A stretch of DNA of 7,505 bases, from contig JAJZPX010000092.1 of NCBI GenBank assembly GCA_021811025.1, forward strand, positions 1 to 7,505. Direction: 5' to 3'. Within the stretch, counting starts at the first letter, position 1; each line of letters opens with the position of its first letter. Under the pieces are notes generated by a model. The model searched no databases, had not been told where the DNA came from, and saw nothing but the letters and a program-made list of their open reading frames with translations. Shown here in pieces: positions 1-6,783 of the stretch. The DNA comes from Actinomycetes bacterium. Lineage in GTDB: Bacteria; Actinomycetota; Coriobacteriia; Anaerosomatales; JAJZPX01. Made by a program: the position numbers and the translations under genes.

Positions 1-642
1 GGCCACCGTCTGCGTCGTCGGGTGATTCTCCACCGCCCCGCCGCTCATCCGCTGGTCGTGGCACCCCGCGCACCAGCCGCCGCCGTACGACGCGTACGTG
101 CCCTTCGCGTGCCCTCCAACGTCGTCTCGCAGAAGGCAGTTCGAGTAGATGTACTCGGTCGAGGAGAATGCCTTGCCCGTGTCGCGCAGGAACGGCGCCA
201 CCGCTGTCGCGCGGTGAGGCGTGTGGCAGCTGTCGCAGCCGAGCACGGCCGACAGCGGCTGGCTGCCGCCGGGGACGGCCGAGGTCACGTCGACGGCGTG
301 GCTCGCGGCCACGGATCCCCCGCGCGCGGCGATCGACGAGAACACCCCGACCGCGCCGGTGTTGTCGTGGCACGTGAAGCACGAGTCCGTGATCGTCGCG
401 CGAGGGAGGAGCAGCGAGCCGCCGGCGGCGTGGACGGTGTGGCACATGCCGCACTTCGTGGTCGACGTGTTGTAGTAGCCGTGCGGCCCCTCGCCCGTCC
501 ATGCGTCCCGCTCGTCGCCGTGGCAGTCGATGCACGCGTGCGTCCCCTCGCGCCCGTCGGTATGGTACGCGAACGCGGGAACGGCCCACGCGACCGCCAC
601 GACGAACGCGATGCATGCGACGAAGCACGGTCGCCAGCGCAC
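1..642 (-). CDS. Exported multiheme cytochrome c, doubled-CXXCH type (3' end outside window)
   Basis: The visible 214 residues begin with a Sec-type signal peptide (residues 1-25, basic start, hydrophobic core, likely cleavage after A-F-A). Five CXXCH haem-binding motifs follow in one frame: CIDCH 37-41, CGMCH 64-68, CFTCH 88-92, CDSCH 136-140 and CAGCH 191-195. Residues 64-94 have the layout of the doubled-CXXCH family: CGMCHTVH, a leucine run, then CFTCHDN. Residues 136-173 look like a second such pair, but the expected second motif reads C-L-L-R-D-D, so that haem site seems lost. The GTG start at 640-642 is chosen because GGAGGAGGT lies just upstream and the signal peptide begins there; no ATG precedes it. 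The protein probably carries electrons outside the membrane. Partners and anchoring cannot be judged because the C-terminus is cut off by the window edge. A lipoprotein signal is not convincing. The gene is 72 nt from its upstream neighbour and may have its own promoter. Confidence 0.9.
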   Translation of the reverse strand, partial: MRWRPCFVACIAFVVAVAWAVPAFAYHTDGREGTHACIDCHGDERDAWTGEGPHGYYNTSTTKCGMCHTVHAAGGSLLLPRATITDSCFTCHDNTGAVGVFSSIAARGGSVAASHAVDVTSAVPGGSQPLSAVLGCDSCHTPHRATAVAPFLRDTGKAFSSTEYIYSNCLLRDDVGGHAKGTYASYGGGWCAGCHDQRMSGGAVENHPTTQTVA

Positions 643-644
643 GG

Positions 645-653
645 ACCTCCTCC
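645..653 (-). promoter_or_regulatory. Strong Shine-Dalgarno sequence of the cytochrome gene
   Basis: The minus strand reads GGAGGAGGT, ending 2 nt before the GTG at 640-642. It can pair strongly with the 16S rRNA tail in more than one register; the upstream GGAGGA register gives a 5-nt spacing. It is what fixes the non-ATG start. The rest of the 643-714 gap is less GC-rich than its surroundings. It holds only short imperfect inverted repeats of about 4 bp, and I see no convincing promoter boxes or terminator in it. Confidence 0.75.
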
Positions 654-714
654 GAGATGGTGGCGCAGCGAACAGGAAACCTAAGGAAGACTCTAGGGCG
701 GCACCGTCACGCCG

Positions 715-1680
715 TCAATCGAGGCCCGACGCCTCCCCGTCCCGCCCCGGCTCCATCACCGGCGCCGGAGGCCCCTCGAGGCTCGGCTCGAGCACCGCGT
801 CGGACTCCCCGCCGAGCCGAAGCGCCCCGATCGCCTCGGACAGCACCATCCCCGCGAAGATGAGGGCAGCGCCCGCCCATCCGCGCGTCCCGAGCCGGTC
901 ACCGGCGAGCAGGTATCCGAACACGCCTCCGAACACCGGCTCCATGATCAGGATCAGCGCGGTGCGGGTGGGGGACAAGTGGCGCTGCGCGTACGTCTGC
1001 ACCGCGAACGCGACCGCCGAGGCCAGCACGCCCGTCACGAGCAACGCCGACCACACCTCCACGCCCGACGGGAGCGACGGGCGCTCGACGACGGCCGCGA
1101 TCGCGCCGCACACGACCGCGATGACCGCGAGCTGCACCAGCGTCAGCGCGCGGGCGTCGTGCCTCCGCCCGACCGCGCCCAGCACGATCATGTGGCCCGA
1201 GTACGCCACCGCGCACAACAGCACTCGCGTGTCGCCGGCGCCCCACCCTCCGGCGCCCGCGCCCGAGAGCAGCCACAGCCCGGCGACGGCCGCGGCGACC
1301 CCGCCGAGCGCGGTCGGCCTCGGGGCCCGCCTGAGCACCACGAACTGCAGCAACGGCGTGATCACCACGAACATGCCCGTGATGAACGCCGCCTTGCTCG
1401 CGCTCGTCGACTCGAGCCCCCACGTCTGGAACACGTACCCGGCCGCGAGGAACGCGCCCGCGAGCGCCCCTGCTCGGACGGTACCCGGCCGGAAGCGCGA
1501 GAACGTCGCCGGGAAGATGACGAGGAACGCGACGACGGCGATCGCGAAGCGCCAGCCGAGGAACCCGTAGAACGGGTAGCGCGCGACGGCATCCTTGACC
1601 ATGACGAACGTCCCGCCCCACACGGCCGCGACGGCGATCAGGGCGAGCTCGACGGCGTAGCGCCGCAGGCGATCGGTCAC
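715..1680 (-). CDS. EamA/DMT-family membrane transporter
   Basis: This is a 321-residue integral membrane protein with about ten hydrophobic segments (roughly residues 9-28, 38-57, 70-87, 97-117, 123-140, 151-169, 179-197, 209-227, 239-259, 266-285). That is the two-times-five-helix duplication of EamA drug/metabolite transporters. Family signatures are AAVWGGTFVMVKDAV near the N-terminus and, in the second half, EPVFGGVFGYLLAGDRL followed by a final helix ending GMVLSE. The GTG start at 1678-1680 overlaps the rsfS stop as GTGA, so translation is probably coupled to rsfS. A longer frame upstream lies inside rsfS and would add only a charged, non-membrane extension. The tail from about residue 290 is hydrophilic, rich in E, P and G, and probably cytoplasmic. 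The substrate cannot be read from sequence; relatives export amino acids, metabolites or drugs. The family call is secure, the specific role unknown. Confidence 0.92.
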   Translation of the reverse strand: MTDRLRRYAVELALIAVAAVWGGTFVMVKDAVARYPFYGFLGWRFAIAVVAFLVIFPATFSRFRPGTVRAGALAGAFLAAGYVFQTWGLESTSASKAAFITGMFVVITPLLQFVVLRRAPRPTALGGVAAAVAGLWLLSGAGAGGWGAGDTRVLLCAVAYSGHMIVLGAVGRRHDARALTLVQLAVIAVVCGAIAAVVERPSLPSGVEVWSALLVTGVLASAVAFAVQTYAQRHLSPTRTALILIMEPVFGGVFGYLLAGDRLGTRGWAGAALIFAGMVLSEAIGALRLGGESDAVLEPSLEGPPAPVMEPGRDGEASGLD

Positions 1681-2075
1681 TTGACGTCGGCGGGCTCGGC
1701 TTCCTGCCGTGCCTCCTCGGGACCCGTCACGCTCTCCGGCAGCTCCACGCGCGGGGCCGAGCTCCACAGCCTCTCGAGCCGGTAGAACTCGCGCTCCTGC
1801 GGCTGGAACACGTGCACGACGACGTCGGCGAAGTCGAGCAGCACCCAGACGGCCTCACGCTCTCCTTCGGAGCCGAGCAGCGGCAAGCCCGCCGCCTTCA
1901 GGCGCTTCTCGACCTCCTCGGCGATGACCTTCACCTGGCGGTCGTTCCGGCCCGTGCACACCACGAAGTAGTCGGTGATGACGAGCAGTTCGGCGACGTC
2001 GAGAACGACGACGTCGGCGGCCTTCTTGTCCGCCGCGGCCTCCGCGGCGAGAATCGCGTAATTCCTTGCGTCCAG
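1677..2075 (-). CDS. rsfS: Ribosomal silencing factor RsfS
   Basis: RsfS binds ribosomal protein uL14 on the 50S subunit and blocks joining of the 30S subunit, lowering translation when nutrients are short. The 132-residue product has the whole family pattern: DKKAADVVVLDV (16-27), TDYFVVCTGRNDRQVKVIAEEVE (34-56), then EAVWVLLDFADVVVHVFQ and REFYRLERLW up to about residue 104. A charged tail of about 28 residues follows. I place the start at CTG 2073-2075 because GAGGAGG lies 9 nt upstream and family similarity begins at LDARNYA. The only standard alternative is GTG at 2118-2120 (147 aa). That one has a poor ribosome site, overlaps the end of the preceding gene and adds an arginine-rich leader. 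An automatic annotation would probably use 2120. The gene closes the obg-to-rsfS cluster and overlaps the transporter start by 4 nt. Confidence 0.95.
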   Translation of the reverse strand: MDARNYAILAAEAAADKKAADVVVLDVAELLVITDYFVVCTGRNDRQVKVIAEEVEKRLKAAGLPLLGSEGEREAVWVLLDFADVVVHVFQPQEREFYRLERLWSSAPRVELPESVTGPEEARQEAEPADVK

Positions 2076-2084
2076 TTCGAGAAC

Positions 2085-2091
2085 CCTCCTC
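2085..2091 (-). promoter_or_regulatory. Shine-Dalgarno sequence pointing to a CTG start of rsfS
   Basis: The minus strand reads GAGGAGG here, just after the TAG stop of the preceding gene (2095-2097). Nine nucleotides separate it from CTG at 2075-2073, and no in-frame ATG, GTG or TTG occurs at a usable distance downstream. This argues for CTG initiation, though only a start-site experiment could prove it. Confidence 0.6.
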
Positions 2092-2094
2092 GGT

Positions 2095-3213
2095 CTACTT
2101 CGACGGCGGCTTATAGTCACGCCCGATGATTATCACCACGTCGGTGATGTCCTGGGCGGCCACCTTCCTGACCACCTCACCCGTTCCGAGTATATCCCGA
2201 ACGCGCGACGCTTCCCCCGCGTCGCCGCGCAGCAGCACGATCTGCGTCGTCGCGTAGTCGAACCTGTCGGCGTTGCCCGTGTCAACGACGCGAAACCCCG
2301 ACTTGATCAGCTGCCGCGCGGCAAGCCCGGCTATCCCCGGCAGCCCCGACCCGTTGTACACGATCGCGCGCGGCAGCTGCCTGCCCTCGCCGAATCGCAC
2401 ACCCCACCACGAGTACAGCAAGTCCGCGATCTGGTCGCGCTGCGGCTCGAAGTAGGTCACGTCCCCGATCGTCACCGACCGGACCGGCAGCGGAGCGAGC
2501 CCCACGTTCTTCGCCGGGACCTTCTTCAGCGTCGCGTCGAGCTCGCCGCGCCCGTCCTTGCCGAGATTCGTCGCGATGAGCGCAGCGCTCAGCCCCGAGA
2601 CGTCCTGCTGCTTGAGCATCGCCTTGTAGACCGCGTCGTCCACGGTGACGTAGTAGTCGAACGGCACCGAGAGGTAGTTCGAGACGGCGGCGAGCGACAC
2701 CGCCGCGCCTCCCTTGTAGCTGTCCCCGATCCGCTCGAAGCCCTGCCCCGGCACTTCGACGAACGCGCCGTCGGGGATGGCGATGCCGAAGACCCGCGAT
2801 GCCTTCGAGTCGACCCGCATCGCTAGGAACCCGGTGGCCTCCTTCTCCTGCACCGCGATGACGAGCAGGTTCTCACGCACCTTCTGCTTCGCCACCGACC
2901 GCGCGCGGTCCGCCGCCGCCCTCCCGGCCGACCAGCGCGCGTACCAGTTGACGGCCAGGACAGCCGTGAAGACGAGCGCCGCCGCGAGCAGGACCACGCC
3001 CGCCGCCGCAAGGGCCAGCGCGGCGCCGCGCCCCACTCTCGCGACGACGCCTGCGACGGCGGCCCGTGCCTTGCCCGCGCGCTCCGCCTTCCGGACCTTC
3101 TTCCCGACCTTGCTGCTCCGCCGCGAGGCGCGGTACCCCGGCGCCTGCTCGGGCACCTCGGCCTCACGGCGTTTGTGGCGGTCCGATCGCCGGGGGCGGC
3201 TCTCTTCGCTCAT
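2095..3213 (-). CDS. Membrane-anchored protein with degenerate LCP-like domain and LytR_C domain
   Basis: The 372-residue product has a very basic, cytoplasmic-looking N-terminus (1-60), one membrane helix at about 64-88, and an extracellular part with two regions. Residues about 115-207 resemble a LytR-CpsA-Psr (LCP) fold: a hydrophobic strand LLVIAV, then IAIPDGAFVEVPGQG, YKGGAAVSLAAVSNYLSVPFDYYVTVDD and a closing QDVSG. LCP enzymes normally carry an R-S-D motif and an I-P-R-D motif; the matching places here read A-T-G and I-P-D-G. Transferase activity is therefore doubtful. Residues about 281-367 form a LytR_C domain: AIVYNGSGLPGIAGLAARQL, GFRVVDTGNADRFDYATTQIV and the ending VVIIIGRDY. 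The ATG at 3211-3213 overlaps the yqeK stop as ATGA and has GAGG 7 nt upstream. The protein probably acts in cell-envelope assembly, perhaps as a scaffold or glycopolymer-binding protein; this role is inference. Confidence 0.85.
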   Translation of the reverse strand: MSEESRPRRSDRHKRREAEVPEQAPGYRASRRSSKVGKKVRKAERAGKARAAVAGVVARVGRGAALALAAAGVVLLAAALVFTAVLAVNWYARWSAGRAAADRARSVAKQKVRENLLVIAVQEKEATGFLAMRVDSKASRVFGIAIPDGAFVEVPGQGFERIGDSYKGGAAVSLAAVSNYLSVPFDYYVTVDDAVYKAMLKQQDVSGLSAALIATNLGKDGRGELDATLKKVPAKNVGLAPLPVRSVTIGDVTYFEPQRDQIADLLYSWWGVRFGEGRQLPRAIVYNGSGLPGIAGLAARQLIKSGFRVVDTGNADRFDYATTQIVLLRGDAGEASRVRDILGTGEVVRKVAAQDITDVVIIIGRDYKPPSK

Positions 3214-3794
3214 GGCCGGGCCTCGGTGACGATCCAGTTCCAGACCGCCGCGGTACCAGGGTGGATCGGGCGGCGACGCTCGATGACGCCCGACACCGAC
3301 CGGGCGTAGGTCGCGACGAACAGCTCCTCCAGGTCGCACCCCCGCGCCATCCCGCGCAGGTCCTCGACCCCCGGGAAGTCCCGTTCCGGCTCGATCGTGT
3401 CGGCGACGTAGACGATCTCGTCGAGCGCGGTCATGCCCACTCGCCCGAACGTATGGCACGCCACGGCGTCCACCACCGCCTTCGGCAGGGCGGGGAACGC
3501 CTCCCGCAGCTCCGCGGCCGAGACCTCGGCGTGCAGCAGATACGGCACGGCGCGGTCGACGTCGTGCACCTCCAGGCCGTGTCGCTCCGCGGCCGCCAGC
3601 AGCGCCTCGGCGCTCTCGTCACGGCCCCAGTCGTGCAGCAGCCCGGCGAGCCGCGCCTCCTCGGCGTCGGCGCCGAAGCGCCCGGCCAGATCCGCCGCCG
3701 TCTCCGCGACGCGCTCGCAGTGAGCGAGCGAGCCCGGCGACAGCCTCGCCGCCACAGCCGCGCGCGCCTCGGCGTACGAGGGCCCGGCGCTCAT
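3210..3794 (-). CDS. yqeK: YqeK-family HD-domain hydrolase (bis(5'-nucleosyl)-tetraphosphatase, symmetrical)
   Basis: The 194-residue product is a compact HD-superfamily metal hydrolase. The ligand residues are visible in order: H25 (LAHCERV), H54-D55 (GLLHDWGRD), H88 (LLHAEVSA), H114 (VACHTFGRVGM) and D132 (YVADTIEPERDFPGV). The last segment and the HTFGR block are typical of the YqeK family. Members of this family hydrolyse diadenosine tetraphosphate symmetrically to two ADP, clearing a stress-linked nucleotide. The ATG at 3792-3794 overlaps the nadD stop as ATGA, and its own stop overlaps the next start the same way, so translational coupling on both sides is likely. Adjacency to nadD is the usual arrangement in Firmicutes-like and some actinobacterial genomes, which supports the assignment. 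Length and motifs are normal, with no sign of damage. Confidence 0.92.
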   Translation of the reverse strand: MSAGPSYAEARAAVAARLSPGSLAHCERVAETAADLAGRFGADAEEARLAGLLHDWGRDESAEALLAAAERHGLEVHDVDRAVPYLLHAEVSAAELREAFPALPKAVVDAVACHTFGRVGMTALDEIVYVADTIEPERDFPGVEDLRGMARGCDLEELFVATYARSVSGVIERRRPIHPGTAAVWNWIVTEARP

Positions 3795-4408
3795 GCTCCG
3801 CCCCCGCCGTAGAGGCCGTTCTTCGCGATGTACGCCGCGACGGGCTCGGGCAGCAGGTACCTGACGGGCCTGCCCGCCGCGACGCGCTCCCTGATGTCGG
3901 TCGAGCTTATCGCAAGCGCGGGCACCTCCATCAGATCGACGTGCGGCGGACGCTCGATGAGGTCGAGCGCCGACGACAGGAGCGCGAGGTCGTAGCCGGG
4001 ACGCGTGGCGGCGATGAACGACGCGAGCGCGCCGAGCTCCCCCGCGTCCTTCCATCCCAGCATCTCGAGGACGGCGTCAGCGCCGGTGATGAAGAACAGC
4101 TCGGCGTCCTCGCCGTGGACGCGCCGCAGCTCGCGCAGGGTGTCCACCGTGTACGTCGGGCCCGGACGGTCCACCTCCAGCGAGCTCACCTCGAAGTCGG
4201 GGTTGCTGGCGGTGGCGATCACGGTCATGAGGTACCGGTCGCTCGCCGGGGTGACGACGGGATGGCGCTTCGCCTGCGGGTGCCCGGTCGGCATGAACGC
4301 GACGCGGTCGAGGCGGAACTGCGCGAGCGCCTCTTCGGCGGCCACGAGGTGACCGTAGTGGACGGGGTCGAACGTCCCGCCCATGATGCCGAGCCTGATG
4401 CGACTCAC
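3791..4408 (-). CDS. nadD: Nicotinate-nucleotide adenylyltransferase NadD
   Basis: NadD transfers AMP from ATP to nicotinate mononucleotide, making deamido-NAD in the cytosol, a step shared by de novo and salvage NAD synthesis. The 205-residue product opens with GIMGGTFDPVHYGHL (residues 7-21), which includes the nucleotidyltransferase signature with H17 and H20. It continues with EVSSLEVDRPGPTYTVDTL (73-91), FITGADA (106-112) and ISSTDIR (167-173), the second ATP-binding motif. It ends with YLLPEPVAAYIAKNGLY, the standard family ending. Length is typical. The GTG start at 4406-4408 overlaps the proA stop as GTGA and begins 10 codons before the signature, as expected. Longer upstream readings fall inside proA. 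All signature residues are in place, so the enzyme should be active. Confidence 0.97.
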   Translation of the reverse strand: MSRIRLGIMGGTFDPVHYGHLVAAEEALAQFRLDRVAFMPTGHPQAKRHPVVTPASDRYLMTVIATASNPDFEVSSLEVDRPGPTYTVDTLRELRRVHGEDAELFFITGADAVLEMLGWKDAGELGALASFIAATRPGYDLALLSSALDLIERPPHVDLMEVPALAISSTDIRERVAAGRPVRYLLPEPVAAYIAKNGLYGGGGA

Positions 4409-5658
4409 TCCCGGATCTGCCCGCTCCCCATGCCGAGCCACTTCGTCGACGTCAGCGCGGCGAGGCCCATCGGCCCTCGCGCGTGCAGCTTCTGGGTCGA
4501 GATGCCGATCTCGGCGCCGAGGCCGAACTCGCCGCCGTCGGTGAACCGCGTCGAGGCGTTCACGTACACCGCGGCCGCGTCGACCTCGTTCAGGAAACGC
4601 ATCGCCGCGTCGTAGTCCTCGGTCACGATCGCTTCCGAGTGATGCGTCCCGTACTCGTTGATGTGCGCGATCGCCTCGTCGAGGCCGGTCACCACCTTGA
4701 CGCTCATCTTCAGCTCGAGGTACTCGGTGGCCCAGTCCTCCTCGGTAGCGGGCTGGATGCGCAGCACCGCGCCGAGCCCGCGGACCTTCTCGTCCGCCAC
4801 CAGCGTCACGCCCGCGCTCTCGAGCTCCTTCAGTATCGGCGGCAGCACGCGCTCGTACACCGCCTCGTCGACGAGCAGGCTCTCGGCGGCGTTGCACACG
4901 CCCGGGCGCTGGCACTTCGCGTTCACCACGATCCGCTTCGCCATCTCGGCGTCGGCGGACTCGTGAACGTAGACGTGGCAGTTGCCCACGCCGGTCTCGA
5001 TCACGGGCACCTTCGCGTTGTCCACGACGCTCTTGATGAGCCCGGCGCCCCCGCGCGGGATGAGAACGTCCACGAGCCCGTGCAGGCCCATGAGCTCGTT
5101 GACCTCCGCGTAGTCGGTCGACTCGACCGAGGCGATGCACCCCGCGGGAAGCCCCGCGCCGACGGCGGCGTTCGCGAGCACACGCGTGAGCGCGAGGTTG
5201 CTGTTGATCGCGAGCGACCCGCCGCGGAGCACGACGGCGTTCCCCGTCTTGATGCACAGCGCCGCGGCGTCCGCGGTCACGTTGGGGCGCGCCTCGTAAA
5301 TCATCGCGACTACACCGAGAGGTACCCGCACCTGTGACAGCCAGATCCCGTTCGGCAGGCGCTTGCCCTCGACGACCTCGCCGATCGGATCGGGCAGCGC
5401 GGCGAGCTCCTTCACGGCTTCCGCGATCGCCTTCAGCCGCTGCGGGGTCAGCTCGAGCCGGTCGAGCAGCGACTCGGCCGTGCCGCGCTGGCGAGCAGCC
5501 TCCATGTCCGCCGCGTTCGCTGCCATGATCTCGTCCGACTTGTCGGAGACGGCGTGCGCCATGGCGAGCAGCGCGCGATTCCTCTGCGCCGTCGAAGTCG
5601 CCGCCAGGACCCGCGCCGCGTCGCGCGCGGCGGTCGCCAGCCTGAGTGCCTCGGGCAT
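4405..5658 (-). CDS. proA: Gamma-glutamyl phosphate reductase ProA
   Basis: ProA is the second enzyme of proline synthesis: it reduces glutamyl 5-phosphate with NADPH to glutamate 5-semialdehyde, which cyclises to pyrroline carboxylate. The 417-residue length is normal. Visible signatures are VPLGVVAMIYEARPNVT (112-128), GNAVVLRGGSLAINSN (139-154), ETGVGNCH (221-228), the catalytic cysteine C255 within KCQRPGVCNAAESLL, and FTDGGEFGLGAEIGISTQK then LHARGPMGL (372-399). The ATG at 5656-5658 is preceded by a purine-rich stretch containing AAGGGA at about 8 nt. A longer reading frame upstream runs antisense-like through proB sequence and lacks family similarity. The gene lies 26 nt after proB and overlaps nadD by 4 nt. 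ProB and ProA are thought to hand over the unstable phosphate intermediate directly, which suits co-expression. Confidence 0.97.
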   Translation of the reverse strand: MPEALRLATAARDAARVLAATSTAQRNRALLAMAHAVSDKSDEIMAANAADMEAARQRGTAESLLDRLELTPQRLKAIAEAVKELAALPDPIGEVVEGKRLPNGIWLSQVRVPLGVVAMIYEARPNVTADAAALCIKTGNAVVLRGGSLAINSNLALTRVLANAAVGAGLPAGCIASVESTDYAEVNELMGLHGLVDVLIPRGGAGLIKSVVDNAKVPVIETGVGNCHVYVHESADAEMAKRIVVNAKCQRPGVCNAAESLLVDEAVYERVLPPILKELESAGVTLVADEKVRGLGAVLRIQPATEEDWATEYLELKMSVKVVTGLDEAIAHINEYGTHHSEAIVTEDYDAAMRFLNEVDAAAVYVNASTRFTDGGEFGLGAEIGISTQKLHARGPMGLAALTSTKWLGMGSGQIRE

Positions 5659-5684
5659 CCCTCGCGTCCCTTCCCGTGTCGCGC

Positions 5685-6782
5685 CTACATGATGACGAGG
5701 CAGTCCCGGTGGACGACCTCCGTCCCGCCCAGCTCCGGGTACGCGCGCGCGATGTCGGCCGAGTTCATGCCCTTCACGCGCTCGAGGTCCGCCGATGAGA
5801 GGCTGGTGAGGCCACGGGCGACGACCTCCCCCGCCCGGTCTCGGATGCTGACCGCGTCGCCGGCCGAGAACTTCCCCGCGATGCCGACGACTCCCGCCGG
5901 TAGCAGGCTCTTGCCCCGCAAGCATAGCGCCTCGCGCGCGCCATCGTCTATCGTGATGGACCCCGCCGGACGCTTGGCGTACGCGATCCAGAGCTTCCTG
6001 CCGCGCAGGCCCGTCTCCGCGCCCGCGAACAGCGTTCCCACCGGCTCGCCCGCCACCGCGTCTTGCAGCACTCCTGGGCGACGCCCGTCGCAGACGATCG
6101 CCGGGATCCCCGCCTTCATCAGCATCTTCGCGGCCTCGATCTTGGTCGCCATCCCGCCGCTTCCCAAGGCGCTGCCGGGCCCGCCGGCCGCCGCCTCCAT
6201 GTCGGCGGTGACCTCCTCGACGCGTTCGAGAAGGCACGCCTCCTCGCTCAGCCTCGGGTCGGACGAGTAGACGCCCTCGATGTCGGTGAGCAGCATGACG
6301 AGGTCCGCCTTCACCATGATGCCGACGAGCGCGGCCAGCGTGTCGTTGTCGCCGAAGCGGATCTCGTCGACGGCGGTGGTGTCGTTCTCGTTCACCACCG
6401 GCACGACGCCGGTCGCCAGCAGCCGCTCGAACGTGTGGATGGCGTTCAGGTACTGCTGGCGGTGCGCGGTGTCCTGTCGCGTCAGCAGGACCTGGCCGAC
6501 GGTCAGCCCGCGATCGGCGAACAGCTCCGCGTACGTGCCGATGAGCCTCGCCTGGCCCACGGACGCGACCGCCTGCAGCGTGGGGATGTCGTCCGGCCTC
6601 GACGCCAGCCCGAGCACCTCGAGGCCCGCCCCGATCGCGCCGGACGAGACGAGCACGACCTGATGGCCTTCCGAGCGCACGCCCGCGATCTGCCCGACAA
6701 GGTCGCGCAGGAACTCCCTGTCGGGCTTGCCGTCCTCCCCCGTCAGGGTGCTCGAACCGAGCTTCACGACCACGCGGCTCAC
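5685..6782 (-). CDS. proB: Glutamate 5-kinase ProB with PUA domain
   Basis: ProB phosphorylates glutamate with ATP, the first committed and usually proline-inhibited step of proline synthesis. The 365-residue product has an amino-acid kinase domain (about 1-255): VVVKLGSSTLTGE at the start, VLVSSGAIGAG (43-53), PVVNENDT (128-135), RFGDND (142-147), LLTDIEGVYSSDPR (164-177) and GSGGMATKIEAA (207-218). A C-terminal PUA domain follows (about 273-361, including AGVVGIAGKFSAGDAV and GMNSADIARAYPE). The GTG at 6780-6782 is taken as start because the kinase fold begins there and GGGAG lies about 9 nt upstream. It starts 1 nt after the obg stop, so it probably depends on the same transcript. The full two-domain length suggests a feedback-regulated enzyme, but allosteric behaviour cannot be read directly. 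ProC, the last step, is not in the window. Confidence 0.97.
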   Translation of the reverse strand: MSRVVVKLGSSTLTGEDGKPDREFLRDLVGQIAGVRSEGHQVVLVSSGAIGAGLEVLGLASRPDDIPTLQAVASVGQARLIGTYAELFADRGLTVGQVLLTRQDTAHRQQYLNAIHTFERLLATGVVPVVNENDTTAVDEIRFGDNDTLAALVGIMVKADLVMLLTDIEGVYSSDPRLSEEACLLERVEEVTADMEAAAGGPGSALGSGGMATKIEAAKMLMKAGIPAIVCDGRRPGVLQDAVAGEPVGTLFAGAETGLRGRKLWIAYAKRPAGSITIDDGAREALCLRGKSLLPAGVVGIAGKFSAGDAVSIRDRAGEVVARGLTSLSSADLERVKGMNSADIARAYPELGGTEVVHRDCLVIM

Positions 6783-6783
6783 G

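Noticed and set aside
610..642. Lipoprotein signal in the cytochrome (F-V-A-C at residues 7-10)
   Set aside because: The cysteine lies before the hydrophobic core and the -3 residue does not fit a lipobox. A normal signal peptidase site after A-F-A fits better.
697..714. Possible terminator hairpin after the transporter gene
   Set aside because: Only about 4 paired bases with a loop of about 8-9 nt and no T-run; too weak to call.
530..1570. Long open frame on the plus strand opposite the transporter gene, and a second one at 979-1785
   Set aside because: They are complements of the minus-strand transporter in GC-rich DNA. Their translations are low-complexity, rich in A, R, P, S and T, with no recognisable motif, whereas the minus frame gives a clear ten-helix EamA protein.
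3214..3459. Upstream extension of the LytR_C gene beyond the ATG at 3213
   Set aside because: The extension lies inside yqeK in another frame. The ATG overlaps the yqeK stop and has a suitable ribosome site.
4483..5337. 284-codon plus-strand open frame opposite proA
   Set aside because: Its translation is rich in R, H, V and D without domain features, and proA on the other strand has all its catalytic motifs.
5659..6237. Upstream extension of the proA frame through proB
   Set aside because: It is arginine- and glycine-rich shadow sequence inside proB with no aldehyde-dehydrogenase features. ProA is full length from 5658.
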